From the NCBI GenBank assembly GCA_002315935.1, contig DCII01000069.1, forward strand, positions 1-36,478: a stretch of DNA of 36,478 nucleotides. The letters run 5' to 3'. Of this stretch, positions 1-7,341 are shown in pieces. The first letter of the stretch is position 1, and every line of letters begins with the position of its first letter. The DNA is from Ruminococcaceae bacterium UBA1730. Its GTDB lineage: Bacteria; Bacillota; Clostridia; Oscillospirales; Acutalibacteraceae. Made by a program: the position numbers and the translations under genes. The notes beneath the pieces were generated by a model. The model made no database searches. It had not been told where the DNA came from and was given only the letters and a program-made list of their open reading frames with translations.

Positions 1-39
1 TTCACGGAAAAAAGAAAAGAGCCAGGCTGAAAATAATGA

Positions 40-68
40 TTGACATAAAATGGCGATAATGATAAAAT
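40..68 (+). promoter_or_regulatory. sigma-A promoter of metQNI
   Basis: A perfect -35 box TTGACA at 40-45 is followed by a 17-bp spacer and a -10 box TAAAAT at 63-68, with a TG extension at 60-61. Transcription should start near 75, which leaves a leader of only about 29 nt before metQ. That leaves no room for a SAM riboswitch or T-box between this promoter and the gene. Confidence 0.8.
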
Positions 69-103
69 AAAGCGAAACAAAAAATAATAAAGGAGCAAAC
101 ACA

Positions 104-958
104 ATGAAAAAGATTATTTCACTTGTTCTTGCGGCAGTTCTTGTTGCTTCTGTTGCATTTGCACTCTCGTCATGCGGAAGCAAAGCTGAAACGCTTACAA
201 TCGCCATTCCCAACGACACAACCAACGAAGCCCGTGCACTTCTTCTGCTTCAGGAAAACGGCATCATCAAGCTCAAGGACGGTGCGGGAATAACCGCAAC
301 AAAGCTTGACATTGCCGAAAATCCTCACAATATCGACTTCAAAGAGGTTGAGGCCGCTCAGCTTCCCAATGTTCTTCAGGATGTTGACTATGCGGTTATC
401 AACTCAAACTTCGCTATTTCGGCAGGTCTCAATCCCGTCAACGATTCGCTTGCAATTGAAGGCTCTTCCTCTGCTTACGGCAACATTATCGCCGTTAAGG
501 AGGGCAACGAAAAGAACGACAACATCAAAGCTCTTGTTGCCGCTCTCCAAAGCAAGCAGATTGCAGACTTTATCGCATCAAAATATGCAGGTGCAGTAGT
601 CAGCACGGTTGACAACCCCGGCACAGGCTATGATGACAGCGTTGATTATGCCGCTCTCGCAGGCTCAACCATCAAGGTTGCCGCTTCCCCCACTCCTCAC
701 GCTGAAATTCTTGCAATCGCAAAGGATATTCTTGCAGAAAAGAACATCACTCTTGAGGTTACCGAATACAACGATTATGTTGTTCCCAACAATGTTGTTG
801 AAAGCGGCGAAATGGATGCAAACTATTTCCAGCATTCTCCCTATCTTGATGATTTCAACGCAGAAAACGGAACTCACCTCGTCAACGCCGCAACAATCCA
901 TGTTGAACCTCTCGGCATTTACGGCGGCAAGCAGACAACTCTTGATGCGGTAAAATAA
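104..958 (+). CDS. metQ: MetQ/NlpA-family substrate-binding lipoprotein
   Basis: This is the extracellular, membrane-anchored binding protein of a methionine-type ABC importer. It has 284 aa, about the usual length. The N-terminus has two lysines, a hydrophobic stretch and a lipobox ending LSSC with Cys24 as lipidation site. The rest matches the NlpA/MetQ fold, including the family-typical sections EVTEYNDYVVPN, MDANYFQHSPYL and EPLGIYGGK. An AAGGAG ribosome site precedes ATG 104. The ATPase and permease genes follow directly on the same strand, which fixes the role as part of MetNIQ. Methionine or a methionine derivative as substrate is inferred from family. No SAM-sensing leader is visible, so other small amino-acid substrates remain possible. 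Confidence 0.95.
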   Translation: MKKIISLVLAAVLVASVAFALSSCGSKAETLTIAIPNDTTNEARALLLLQENGIIKLKDGAGITATKLDIAENPHNIDFKEVEAAQLPNVLQDVDYAVINSNFAISAGLNPVNDSLAIEGSSSAYGNIIAVKEGNEKNDNIKALVAALQSKQIADFIASKYAGAVVSTVDNPGTGYDDSVDYAALAGSTIKVAASPTPHAEILAIAKDILAEKNITLEVTEYNDYVVPNNVVESGEMDANYFQHSPYLDDFNAENGTHLVNAATIHVEPLGIYGGKQTTLDAVK

Positions 959-978
959 TCAGCGAACAAGATAAATTC

Positions 979-1013
979 AACAGTTATGTCCTGAAAACGG
1001 GCATAACTGTTTT
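979..1013 (+). terminator. hairpin between metQ and metN, likely partial terminator
   Basis: A 13-bp inverted repeat (979-991 with 999-1011, one G-T pair, 7-nt loop) is followed by a short T run. It lies within the metQ-metN gap of an otherwise co-directional operon. It may be a leaky terminator or a 3'-end stabiliser that makes the binding protein transcript more abundant than the ATPase/permease part. That role is inferred. The fold is read directly from sequence. Confidence 0.6.
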
Positions 1014-1036
1014 CCATTGCGAAGGACGATTCATTT

Positions 1037-2035
1037 ATGATTGAAATAAAAAATCTCACCAAAACATTTGAAGTTGCAAACGGCACTCTTGATGCTCTTA
1101 AGGATGTTAATATTACCATTCATGACGGCGAAATTTTCGGCATTATCGGAATGAGCGGAGCAGGCAAAAGCACGCTCGTAAGATGTATCAATATGCTTGA
1201 ACGCCCAACCGAGGGTTCGGTTATCATTGACGGCTGTGACATAGGCAGACTTTCGGCAAAGGAGCTTCGTAACAAACGCAGAAATATCACGATGATTTTT
1301 CAGGGCTTCAACCTTCTCATGCAGAGAACCTGCCTGAAAAACATCTGCTTTCCTCTTGAGCTTGCAGGTGTTCCGAAGGCGGAGGCAAAAGAAAAAGCTC
1401 TTGAGCTTCTTGAAACAGTCGGTCTGCCGGACAAGGCATATGCCTACCCTGCCCAGCTTTCGGGCGGTCAGCAGCAGAGAATTGCCATCGCCCGTGCACT
1501 CGCAACAAATCCGCAGGTGCTTCTCTGCGATGAAGCAACGAGTGCACTTGACCCGAAAACGACCCATTCAATTCTTGAGCTTATCAAGGAAATCAACCGT
1601 AAAACAGGAATAACCGTTATCATCATAACCCATCAGATGAGCGTTGTTGAAGACATATGCACGAATGTTGCTATTCTCGACAACGGCAGAGTTGTTGAAA
1701 GCGGAGCGGTTTCGGAGGTTTTTTCGAAGCCTAAATCAGATGCCGCAAAGAGACTTGTTTTTCCTGAGGGTGCGGAAGAGGTCTTTGCCGAAAGCGGAAA
1801 CGAGCCGAGAATTCGTGTTGTTTTCAACGGTGCGAAGGCGGCAAATATTCCCCTCATTTCGCAGATGGCAATTGATAAGGGCATAGTCGCCAACATTCTC
1901 GGAGCTTCAACGAAAGCAATCGGCGACAGAGCCTACGGCAATATTCTGCTCGGAATTCCCGGCGGAAAAGAACAGGTTGCAACGGCGATTGAATATCTCG
2001 GAGCAATCGAAGATATAACCGTTGAGGAGGTGTGA
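1037..2035 (+). CDS. metN: methionine ABC importer ATP-binding protein MetN
   Basis: This is the cytoplasmic ATPase of the MetNIQ importer, 332 aa. Walker A GMSGAGKST is at residues 38-46, the Q-loop Gln near 89, the signature LSGGQ at 141-145, and Walker B with the D-loop, ending ATSALD, at about 161-172. The switch His lies in ITHQMS. The C-terminal part from about residue 255 matches the NIL domain of MetN, which in E. coli binds methionine and gives trans-inhibition. So feedback by internal methionine is likely. GAAGGA precedes ATG 1037. The last codons overlap the ribosome site of metI, pointing to translational coupling. Confidence 0.95.
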   Translation: MIEIKNLTKTFEVANGTLDALKDVNITIHDGEIFGIIGMSGAGKSTLVRCINMLERPTEGSVIIDGCDIGRLSAKELRNKRRNITMIFQGFNLLMQRTCLKNICFPLELAGVPKAEAKEKALELLETVGLPDKAYAYPAQLSGGQQQRIAIARALATNPQVLLCDEATSALDPKTTHSILELIKEINRKTGITVIIITHQMSVVEDICTNVAILDNGRVVESGAVSEVFSKPKSDAAKRLVFPEGAEEVFAESGNEPRIRVVFNGAKAANIPLISQMAIDKGIVANILGASTKAIGDRAYGNILLGIPGGKEQVATAIEYLGAIEDITVEEV

Positions 2036-2039
2036 GAAT

Positions 2040-2759
2040 ATGCTTGATAAGATTTTTTCGGCAGATGCTCTTGCAGAATCAATTGAAATTCTGCAAACCG
2101 AGTTTCCCGTTGCTCTCTGGGAAACATTTTATGTAACCATTCTCGCAACGGCATTCGCAATTGTGCTCGGTCTTCCTCTCGGAGTGCTTCTCGTTGCAGG
2201 CGAAAAAGGCGGAGTTCTTCCGCTCCCGAAGGGACTCATGAACGCTCTGAATGTTATCATAAATCTTCTCCGTTCGGTTCCTTTCCTTATTCTTATGATT
2301 CTCGTTTTTCCTCTCACAAGAGCAATTATCGGCACAACCGTCGGCACTCCGGCATCAATAGTGCCCTTGGTTATCGCTTCATTTCCGTTCGTTGCAAGGC
2401 TCGTTGAAAGCAGTCTTCGTGAAGTCAATCCGAACATAATTGAAGCGGCACAGAGTATGGGAGCTTCTCCCCTTCAGATTATCTGCAAGGTTATGATTCC
2501 CGAAAGCGTTCCGTCTCTTATTTCAAACGCAACAATCGCCATCACAACAATTCTGAGCTATTCTGCAATGAGCGGAATTATCGGCGGCGGCGGACTCGGC
2601 AAAATTGCAATCAACTACGGTTATTACAGATACAAATATCTCGTTATGGTTTTCGCTGTTATACTGCTTATCGTTCTTGTTCAGCTTTTCCAGAGCATCG
2701 GAACGAAGCTTGCGACCAAATCCGACAAAAGACTTAAAACAAAAAGAAACACAAAATGA
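2040..2759 (+). CDS. metI: methionine ABC importer permease MetI
   Basis: This is the membrane permease of the MetNIQ importer, 239 aa from ATG 2040. I chose this start over an upstream in-frame TTG at 2022 because GAGGAGGTG at 2024-2032 sits at ideal distance from 2040 and covers the TTG. About five hydrophobic segments are present. The EAA coupling loop reads EAAQSMGASPLQIICKVMIP, which contacts MetN. The section following it, containing SAMSGIIGGGGLGKIAINYGY, is diagnostic for MetI. The gene begins 4 nt after the metN stop. A strong terminator follows at 2766, ending the operon. Confidence 0.95.
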   Translation: MLDKIFSADALAESIEILQTEFPVALWETFYVTILATAFAIVLGLPLGVLLVAGEKGGVLPLPKGLMNALNVIINLLRSVPFLILMILVFPLTRAIIGTTVGTPASIVPLVIASFPFVARLVESSLREVNPNIIEAAQSMGASPLQIICKVMIPESVPSLISNATIAITTILSYSAMSGIIGGGGLGKIAINYGYYRYKYLVMVFAVILLIVLVQLFQSIGTKLATKSDKRLKTKRNTK

Positions 2760-2765
2760 CCAAAG

Positions 2766-2800
2766 CCCACCCGAAGCAATTCAGATTCAGGTGGGTTTTT
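2766..2800 (+). terminator. intrinsic terminator of metQNI
   Basis: The stem CCCACC (2766-2771) with GGTGGG (2790-2795) is extended inward by GAA/TTC after one mismatch. It is followed by five T. It ends the metQNI operon. Confidence 0.85.
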
Positions 2801-2840
2801 AACTTTTTTTAAAAAAATTTGCAGGATTTCAAAATAACAC

Positions 2841-2869
2841 TTGCAAAATCCGAAAAAATATTATAAAAT
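2841..2869 (+). promoter_or_regulatory. promoter of the aminotransferase gene
   Basis: TTGCAA at 2841-2846, a 17-bp spacer and TAAAAT at 2864-2869 lie just downstream of the metI terminator and 35 nt before the aminotransferase ATG. Confidence 0.65.
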
Positions 2870-2903
2870 TACTGCGTTATTTTTTCACCGGAGGTATTAT
2901 AAG

Positions 2904-4169
2904 ATGGAACTTATGAATTTATCAAAGCAGGAGCTTGCAGAAAAGCTCTCCGCTCTCAGAAAAGAATATGACGGCTTCAAGGCTCTCGGTCTTTCTCTCA
3001 ACATGGCAAGAGGAAAGCCCGGAGCAGAACAGCTTGAGCTTGCAGGCGAGCTTCTCGACCCTGCTCTTTTGGGAAGCTTCAAAGCGGAGGACGGAACGGA
3101 AACACGCAACTACGGTGTTCTTGACGGAATTCCCGAATGCAAGAGAATTTTTGCCGATATGCTCGGAGTTGACAGCAAGAATATAATCGTTTTCGGCAAT
3201 TCAAGTCTTAATATAATGTATGATTATATTGCACAGCTCATGATATTCGGAGCAGGAGACGGTGCATGGAGCACCAAAAAGGGTATTAAGTTCCTTTGCC
3301 CCGTTCCCGGATATGACAGACATTTTTCAATTCTTCAGAATTTCGGAATTGAAATGGTTAACATTCCCATGGATGAAAACGGTCCCGACATGGCTATGAT
3401 TGAAGAGCTTGTCAAGGATGAAAATGTCAAGGGTGCGTTCTGCGTTCCCATGTATTCAAACCCCTGCGGAATCACTTATTCCGATGAGGTTGTTAAGAGA
3501 TTTGCCGCATTGAAGCCTGCCGCAAAGGATTTCAGAGTTATCTGGGATAACGCATACTGCGTTCATCATCTCGGTGCTGACCGTGATTCGCTTCTCAACA
3601 TATTTGAAGCCTGCAAGGAATTCGGAACGGAAGATAACTTCATTGAGGTTGTTTCTACCTCAAAAATCAGCTTCCCCGGCTCCGGAGTTGCCGCTCTTGC
3701 CGCTTCCGATGCAAATATTGCCGCAATCAAAAAGAGAATGACCGTTCAGACCATCGGCTATGATAAGCTCAATATGCTTCGCCACGCCGCATATTTCAAA
3801 GATGTTGCCGGCGTTGAAGCTCACATGATGCGTCATGCCGCTATCCTCAAGCCTAAATTCGATGCAGTTCTCTCGGCATTCAATAAAAACCTTGCCGGCA
3901 AGGGAATTGCTTCATGGACCGAACCCAAGGGTGGATATTTCATCAGCCTTGATGTTAATAACGGATGTGCAAAAAGAACCGTTGCCCTTTGCAAGGAAGC
4001 CGGCGTAACCCTTACGGGTGCAGGTGCGACCTATCCATACGGCAACGATCCCGATGATAAAAATATCCGCATTGCCCCCACCTTCCCGTCAAGGGATGAA
4101 CTCTGCAAAGCGGTTGAAATTCTCTGCTTATGCGTTGAAATTGCAGCAATCGAAAAACTGCTTGCATAA
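2904..4169 (+). CDS. PLP-dependent aminotransferase, aspartate type Ic (PF12897-like)
   Basis: This is a cytoplasmic fold-type I PLP enzyme that probably exchanges amino groups between aspartate (or a similar amino acid) and 2-oxoglutarate. It is 421 aa from ATG 2904, which has GGAGGT eight bases upstream. A longer in-frame reading from 2841 starts inside the -35 box and is rejected. Visible motifs are FGNSSLNIMYDY (cofactor phosphate cradle), PMYSNPCGITYS and IWDNAYCVHH (Asp and Tyr near the pyridine ring), and TSKISFPGSG, whose Lys254 should form the Schiff base. The C-terminal IAPTFPS holds the substrate-carboxylate Arg region. These motifs fit the type Ic aspartate aminotransferase group common in Clostridia and Actinobacteria. 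The gene is monocistronic between its own promoter and terminator. Exact substrate is not decidable here. Confidence 0.88.
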   Translation: MELMNLSKQELAEKLSALRKEYDGFKALGLSLNMARGKPGAEQLELAGELLDPALLGSFKAEDGTETRNYGVLDGIPECKRIFADMLGVDSKNIIVFGNSSLNIMYDYIAQLMIFGAGDGAWSTKKGIKFLCPVPGYDRHFSILQNFGIEMVNIPMDENGPDMAMIEELVKDENVKGAFCVPMYSNPCGITYSDEVVKRFAALKPAAKDFRVIWDNAYCVHHLGADRDSLLNIFEACKEFGTEDNFIEVVSTSKISFPGSGVAALAASDANIAAIKKRMTVQTIGYDKLNMLRHAAYFKDVAGVEAHMMRHAAILKPKFDAVLSAFNKNLAGKGIASWTEPKGGYFISLDVNNGCAKRTVALCKEAGVTLTGAGATYPYGNDPDDKNIRIAPTFPSRDELCKAVEILCLCVEIAAIEKLLA

Positions 4170-4185
4170 GATTTTCCGAATTTTT

Positions 4186-4212
4186 GCTCCTGCCCTTCAG
4201 GTGGGAGCTTTT
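4186..4212 (+). terminator. intrinsic terminator after the aminotransferase gene
   Basis: A 9-bp stem (4186-4194 with 4200-4208, two G-T pairs) and 5-nt loop are followed by TTTT and a T-rich tail, 17 nt after the stop codon. Confidence 0.8.
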
Positions 4213-4297
4213 CTTTATCTATTTTAGTCCGAATTAAGGAAAATAATTCATACTGTTTATACAATTGAACGAATTTTTAAGCAATGAAAATATCTTG

Positions 4298-4326
4298 TTG
4301 CAATTTGACAGAAAATAAGATATGAT
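4298..4326 (+). promoter_or_regulatory. promoter of the Na/Pi cotransporter gene
   Basis: TTGCAA at 4298-4303, a 17-bp spacer and TATGAT at 4321-4326. An overlapping alternative uses TTGACA at 4305-4310 with TTAAAT at 4328-4333, also 17 bp apart. No Pho-box-like direct repeat was obvious. Confidence 0.6.
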
Positions 4327-4392
4327 ATTAAATGCGATAAAATGGAAATGTGAAAAAGAAAAAATTTATGACTACTATTTTTCGGAGGAATT

Positions 4393-6159
4393 ATGACAGT
4401 ATTTGACATTTTTACCCTTTTGGGCGGACTCGCATTCTTTCTTTTCGGAATGCACATCATGTCGAGCGGTCTTGAAAAGATTGCCGGCGGTAAGCTTGAA
4501 ATTATTTTAAGAAAAATGACCGACAAGCCCATCAAAGGTTTGCTTCTCGGTGCGGCAGTTACGGCTACCATTCAATCCTCGTCCGCCGTTACCGTTATGC
4601 TCGTCGGTCTTGTTAACTCGGGCATCATGAAGCTCGGTCAGACCATCGGCGTCATAATGGGTTCAAACATCGGCACAACCCTCACCGCCTGGATTCTCTC
4701 ACTTGCGGGCATTGAGAGCGATAATTTCTTTCTCAAGATGCTCAAGCCCTCATCATTTTCGCCCATCATTGCCCTTATCGGCATAATTATGATAATGGCA
4801 TCCAAGAAAGAAAAGGTCAAGGATGTCGGTTCATCTCTCATGGGCTTTGCTGTTCTCATGTACGGAATGCAGCTCATGAGCAGTGCAACAACTCCCCTTT
4901 CCGAATCCGAAAGCTTCGGTCAGATGCTCATTTATTTCAGAAATCCGCTTCTCGGCGTTCTTGTTGGTGTTGTAATAACTGGCATCGTTCAAAGCTCTGC
5001 CGCAACAATCGGTATTTTGCAGGCTCTTTCGATGACGGGTGCAATCACTTACAGCATGGCAATTCCCATCATCATGGGCGAAAATATCGGTACCTGCGTA
5101 ACCTCTCTGCTTTCATCAATCGGCGTCAGCAAGGATGCAAAGAGAGTTTCGTTCATCCATATTATGATTAAGGTAATAGGTACTGTATTCTACCTGACCA
5201 TTTACTTTGCTCTTGATATGGCTGTCGGCTTCGCCTTCTCAGACGATGCGGCTTCACCTGTCGGCATTGCAGTTGTTCATACGATTTTCAACATTGCAAC
5301 AACCATTCTTCTCTTCCCATTCTCAAAGCTCCTCGAAAAGCTTGCTCTCAAGGCTATCAAGGATAACGGCAAAGACGAAAAGAAAACCTTCATTGATGAC
5401 CGTCTTCTCAATTCGCCTTCGCTTGCAATTTCGGAATGCAAAGCCAAAACCATTCTCATGTCACGCACGGCAAAGGAATCTCTCTTTGATTCAATCACCT
5501 TGCTCAACAACTATGACAGCAAGGTTGCAGACCGTATTCTTGCTTATGAAGAAACTCTTGACGAGCTTGAAGACAGCCTCGGAACTTATCTTGTTAAGCT
5601 CTCAAGCCACGAGCTTTCAAAGGAAGACAGCAACACCATTTCCATTCTTCTTCACACAATCGGCGATTTCGAAAGAATCGGTGACCATGCAGTTAACATT
5701 CTCAAGGTTGCAAAGGAAATCAAGGATAAAGGCATCAGCTTTTCCGGAGAGGCAAGCACTGAGCTTAAAACTGCAACAGATGCAATCACAGAAATTCTGG
5801 ACATCACCATTGACGCTTTCTGCCACGGAAACGCTACTCTCGCTCTTGAGGTTGAGCCTCTTGAGCAGGTTATTGATAATCTTCTTTCCGAAATCAAGGA
5901 CAGACACATCAGGCGTCTTACCGGCGGCGACTGCACAATTCAGCTCGGCTTTGTTCTTTCAGACCTTCTCACGAACTATGAAAGAGTTTCCGACCACTGC
6001 TCAAACATCGCTGTCTGCATAATTCAGATAAGCAATTCTGTTTTCGACACTCACGGCTACCTCAATGATTATAAATCATCCGAGGGCGGAAAATTTGTTG
6101 AAACCTTTGAGCTGTATAAGAATAAATATAATCTTCCGGAAAAGAGAAAGGAAGCATAA
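4393..6159 (+). CDS. Na/Pi cotransporter family protein with C-terminal PhoU-like domain
   Basis: This is an integral membrane carrier of the NptA / type II Na-phosphate cotransporter family, 588 aa. The N-terminal half has about eight hydrophobic segments and the two inverted signature motifs, QSSSA at 61-65 and QSSAA at 200-204, that line the transport path. From about residue 350 to 560 the protein is helical and hydrophilic with PhoU-like repeats; one reads TIGDFERIGDHAVNI and the other contains ERVSDHCSNI. Proteins of this layout move phosphate or a related anion with sodium, and the PhoU part probably adjusts activity. GGAGGA precedes ATG 4393. The downstream lipoprotein gene starts after a 1-nt gap, so the two are surely cotranscribed. 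Direction (uptake or export) cannot be told. Confidence 0.92.
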   Translation: MTVFDIFTLLGGLAFFLFGMHIMSSGLEKIAGGKLEIILRKMTDKPIKGLLLGAAVTATIQSSSAVTVMLVGLVNSGIMKLGQTIGVIMGSNIGTTLTAWILSLAGIESDNFFLKMLKPSSFSPIIALIGIIMIMASKKEKVKDVGSSLMGFAVLMYGMQLMSSATTPLSESESFGQMLIYFRNPLLGVLVGVVITGIVQSSAATIGILQALSMTGAITYSMAIPIIMGENIGTCVTSLLSSIGVSKDAKRVSFIHIMIKVIGTVFYLTIYFALDMAVGFAFSDDAASPVGIAVVHTIFNIATTILLFPFSKLLEKLALKAIKDNGKDEKKTFIDDRLLNSPSLAISECKAKTILMSRTAKESLFDSITLLNNYDSKVADRILAYEETLDELEDSLGTYLVKLSSHELSKEDSNTISILLHTIGDFERIGDHAVNILKVAKEIKDKGISFSGEASTELKTATDAITEILDITIDAFCHGNATLALEVEPLEQVIDNLLSEIKDRHIRRLTGGDCTIQLGFVLSDLLTNYERVSDHCSNIAVCIIQISNSVFDTHGYLNDYKSSEGGKFVETFELYKNKYNLPEKRKEA

Positions 6160-6160
6160 C

Positions 6161-6589
6161 ATGAAAAAATCACGCATTGTTGCGGTATTGATTGCAGTTC
6201 TGACTGTTGCTTCGGTTTTCTGCTCCTGCACGACCGCTAAGAAGCCCGAAATTGTCACAAACGCCAACTCAAATCCCATAACTCAGCTCGGAAGCGGAGC
6301 TAACAGATTCATTCTCAATGTTGTTGACAAAGACGGAAAGCTTTCGGAATTCGCCGTAAACACAGACGAAAAAACCGTCGGAGCGGCTCTTGAAGGAATT
6401 GATATGATAAGAGGTAAACAAAGTCAATACGGACTTTATGTCACCATAGTCAACAGCATCAAGGCTGAATACGAAACAGACGGTTGCTACTGGGCATTCT
6501 ATATCGGCAACGAGCTTGCATCAACAGGCGTTGATGCAGTTGAAATTGTTGAAGGAGAAACATACACCTTCAAGGTTGAAAAAGCTTAG
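6161..6589 (+). CDS. DUF4430-domain lipoprotein
   Basis: This is a secreted lipoprotein of 142 aa, start ATG 6161 with AAAGGAAG upstream. An upstream in-frame reading from 6065 lies inside the preceding gene and is rejected. The signal peptide ends in a Cys-rich lipobox (C21/C23). Residues about 65-142 match DUF4430, the ligand-binding beta domain related to the C-terminal domain of transcobalamin; the section around YWAFYIGNELASTGVD and the final EGETYTFKVEKA are typical. In other bacteria the domain is linked to cofactor or peptide binding at the surface. Here it is coupled to a phosphate-type transporter, which is unusual. Its TAG stop lies inside the left end of a 63-bp mobile-type repeat, so the natural C-terminus may have been altered slightly. 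Confidence 0.85.
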   Translation: MKKSRIVAVLIAVLTVASVFCSCTTAKKPEIVTNANSNPITQLGSGANRFILNVVDKDGKLSEFAVNTDEKTVGAALEGIDMIRGKQSQYGLYVTIVNSIKAEYETDGCYWAFYIGNELASTGVDAVEIVEGETYTFKVEKA

Positions 6590-6648
6590 AAAATCGCTGA
6601 TTAAATCGGCAAGCAAGATTTTCAAGTATGTTTTCGGCGTTTCCTTAT
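6586..6648. repeat. 63-bp TA-bounded inverted-repeat element, copy 1 (diverged)
   Basis: The core 6595-6645 matches the copy at 30912-30982 nearly base for base. Its 15-bp ends, 6586-6600 and 6634-6648, each differ from the copy 2 ends at three places. TA dinucleotides stand at both boundaries (6587-6588 and 6646-6647). The element runs in the same orientation as the other two copies. It overlaps the stop codon of the DUF4430 gene. The length is identical to copy 2 once the 8-bp duplication of copy 2 is removed. It looks like a miniature inverted-repeat element without coding capacity. Confidence 0.8.
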
Positions 6649-6660
6649 ATTTAAGACTAT

Positions 6661-6698
6661 AAAGACCGGTGAAAAAATCATCGGTCTTTTCTTTTTTT
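6661..6698 (+). terminator. intrinsic terminator after the DUF4430 gene
   Basis: A 12-bp stem (6661-6672 with 6678-6689, one G-T pair) and 5-nt A-rich loop are followed by a long T tract to 6698. It closes the Na/Pi-DUF4430 operon. Confidence 0.88.
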
Positions 6699-6701
6699 AG
6701 A

Positions 6702-6730
6702 TTGACTATTTCTTGCTTATTATATATAAT
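6702..6730 (+). promoter_or_regulatory. promoter of the five-gene lipoprotein/GH2/hydrolase operon
   Basis: TTGACT at 6702-6707, a 17-bp spacer and a perfect TATAAT at 6725-6730, directly behind the preceding terminator. It is the only strong promoter seen before the terminator at 12706, so it probably drives all five genes. Confidence 0.82.
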
Positions 6731-6765
6731 AATAAAAATATGCAACTAAAAAAGCTGGTGACAAT

Positions 6766-7320
6766 TTGAAAAAAATAATTTCGATTCTCTGCATTGCGAT
6801 TTTTCTTATCTGTGCAGGCTGTTCAAAAAAACCTACCGAAAAAGAAATCAACAACTATGTCGGTGAAGGAATGATGACGAATTTCAGGCTTCTTTTCAGC
6901 GAAAACGAGCATTTTGTAAATGAAGTTTTCATCAATTCTCATCTGCCGGTTGATTCTTCACAGACCGTTTCAAAGGACGGAAAAACTTATGCAAAGGTCG
7001 TCTCCGACAAATACGAAAGCTATTCAGCTCTCGAATCAGCAGTTAAATCTGTTTACTGTTCACAAGCATCGGAAAAGCTTCTGAAGGAAAAGAATTTTTA
7101 TGCCGACATAAACGGTTCTCTTTATTTCGACATGAGTTCCGATTTCGAAAAATCCGAAGGTGCTGTCTGGAATCTCGAAAAGGTCAGAACAGTCTCCGTC
7201 GGCAACAATGAATATGTTTTCAGCATTCCATGCAAGGCCGGCAAGAAAAGCTCTTCATCTGAATTCAAAATCATTCTTGATAACAACGAATGGCGTCTTG
7301 CAGAGGTTTATACCAAGTAA
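6766..7320 (+). CDS. small lipoprotein of unknown function
   Basis: I do not recognise this 184-aa protein. It starts at TTG 6766; GGTGA lies just upstream and no in-frame ATG precedes it. The N-terminus is a clear lipoprotein signal: MKK, a hydrophobic stretch, and the lipobox ICAGC with Cys19. The mature part is hydrophilic and mixed alpha/beta, with no repeats or recognisable catalytic motif. It has the size and composition of small Firmicutes lipoproteins with NTF2- or DUF-type folds. It is the first gene of a co-directional operon, 21 nt before the GH2 gene. A surface role linked to the other two exported products of the operon is inference only. Confidence 0.8.
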   Translation: MKKIISILCIAIFLICAGCSKKPTEKEINNYVGEGMMTNFRLLFSENEHFVNEVFINSHLPVDSSQTVSKDGKTYAKVVSDKYESYSALESAVKSVYCSQASEKLLKEKNFYADINGSLYFDMSSDFEKSEGAVWNLEKVRTVSVGNNEYVFSIPCKAGKKSSSSEFKIILDNNEWRLAEVYTK

Positions 7321-7341
7321 TTCATGACAGGAGAAAATAAG

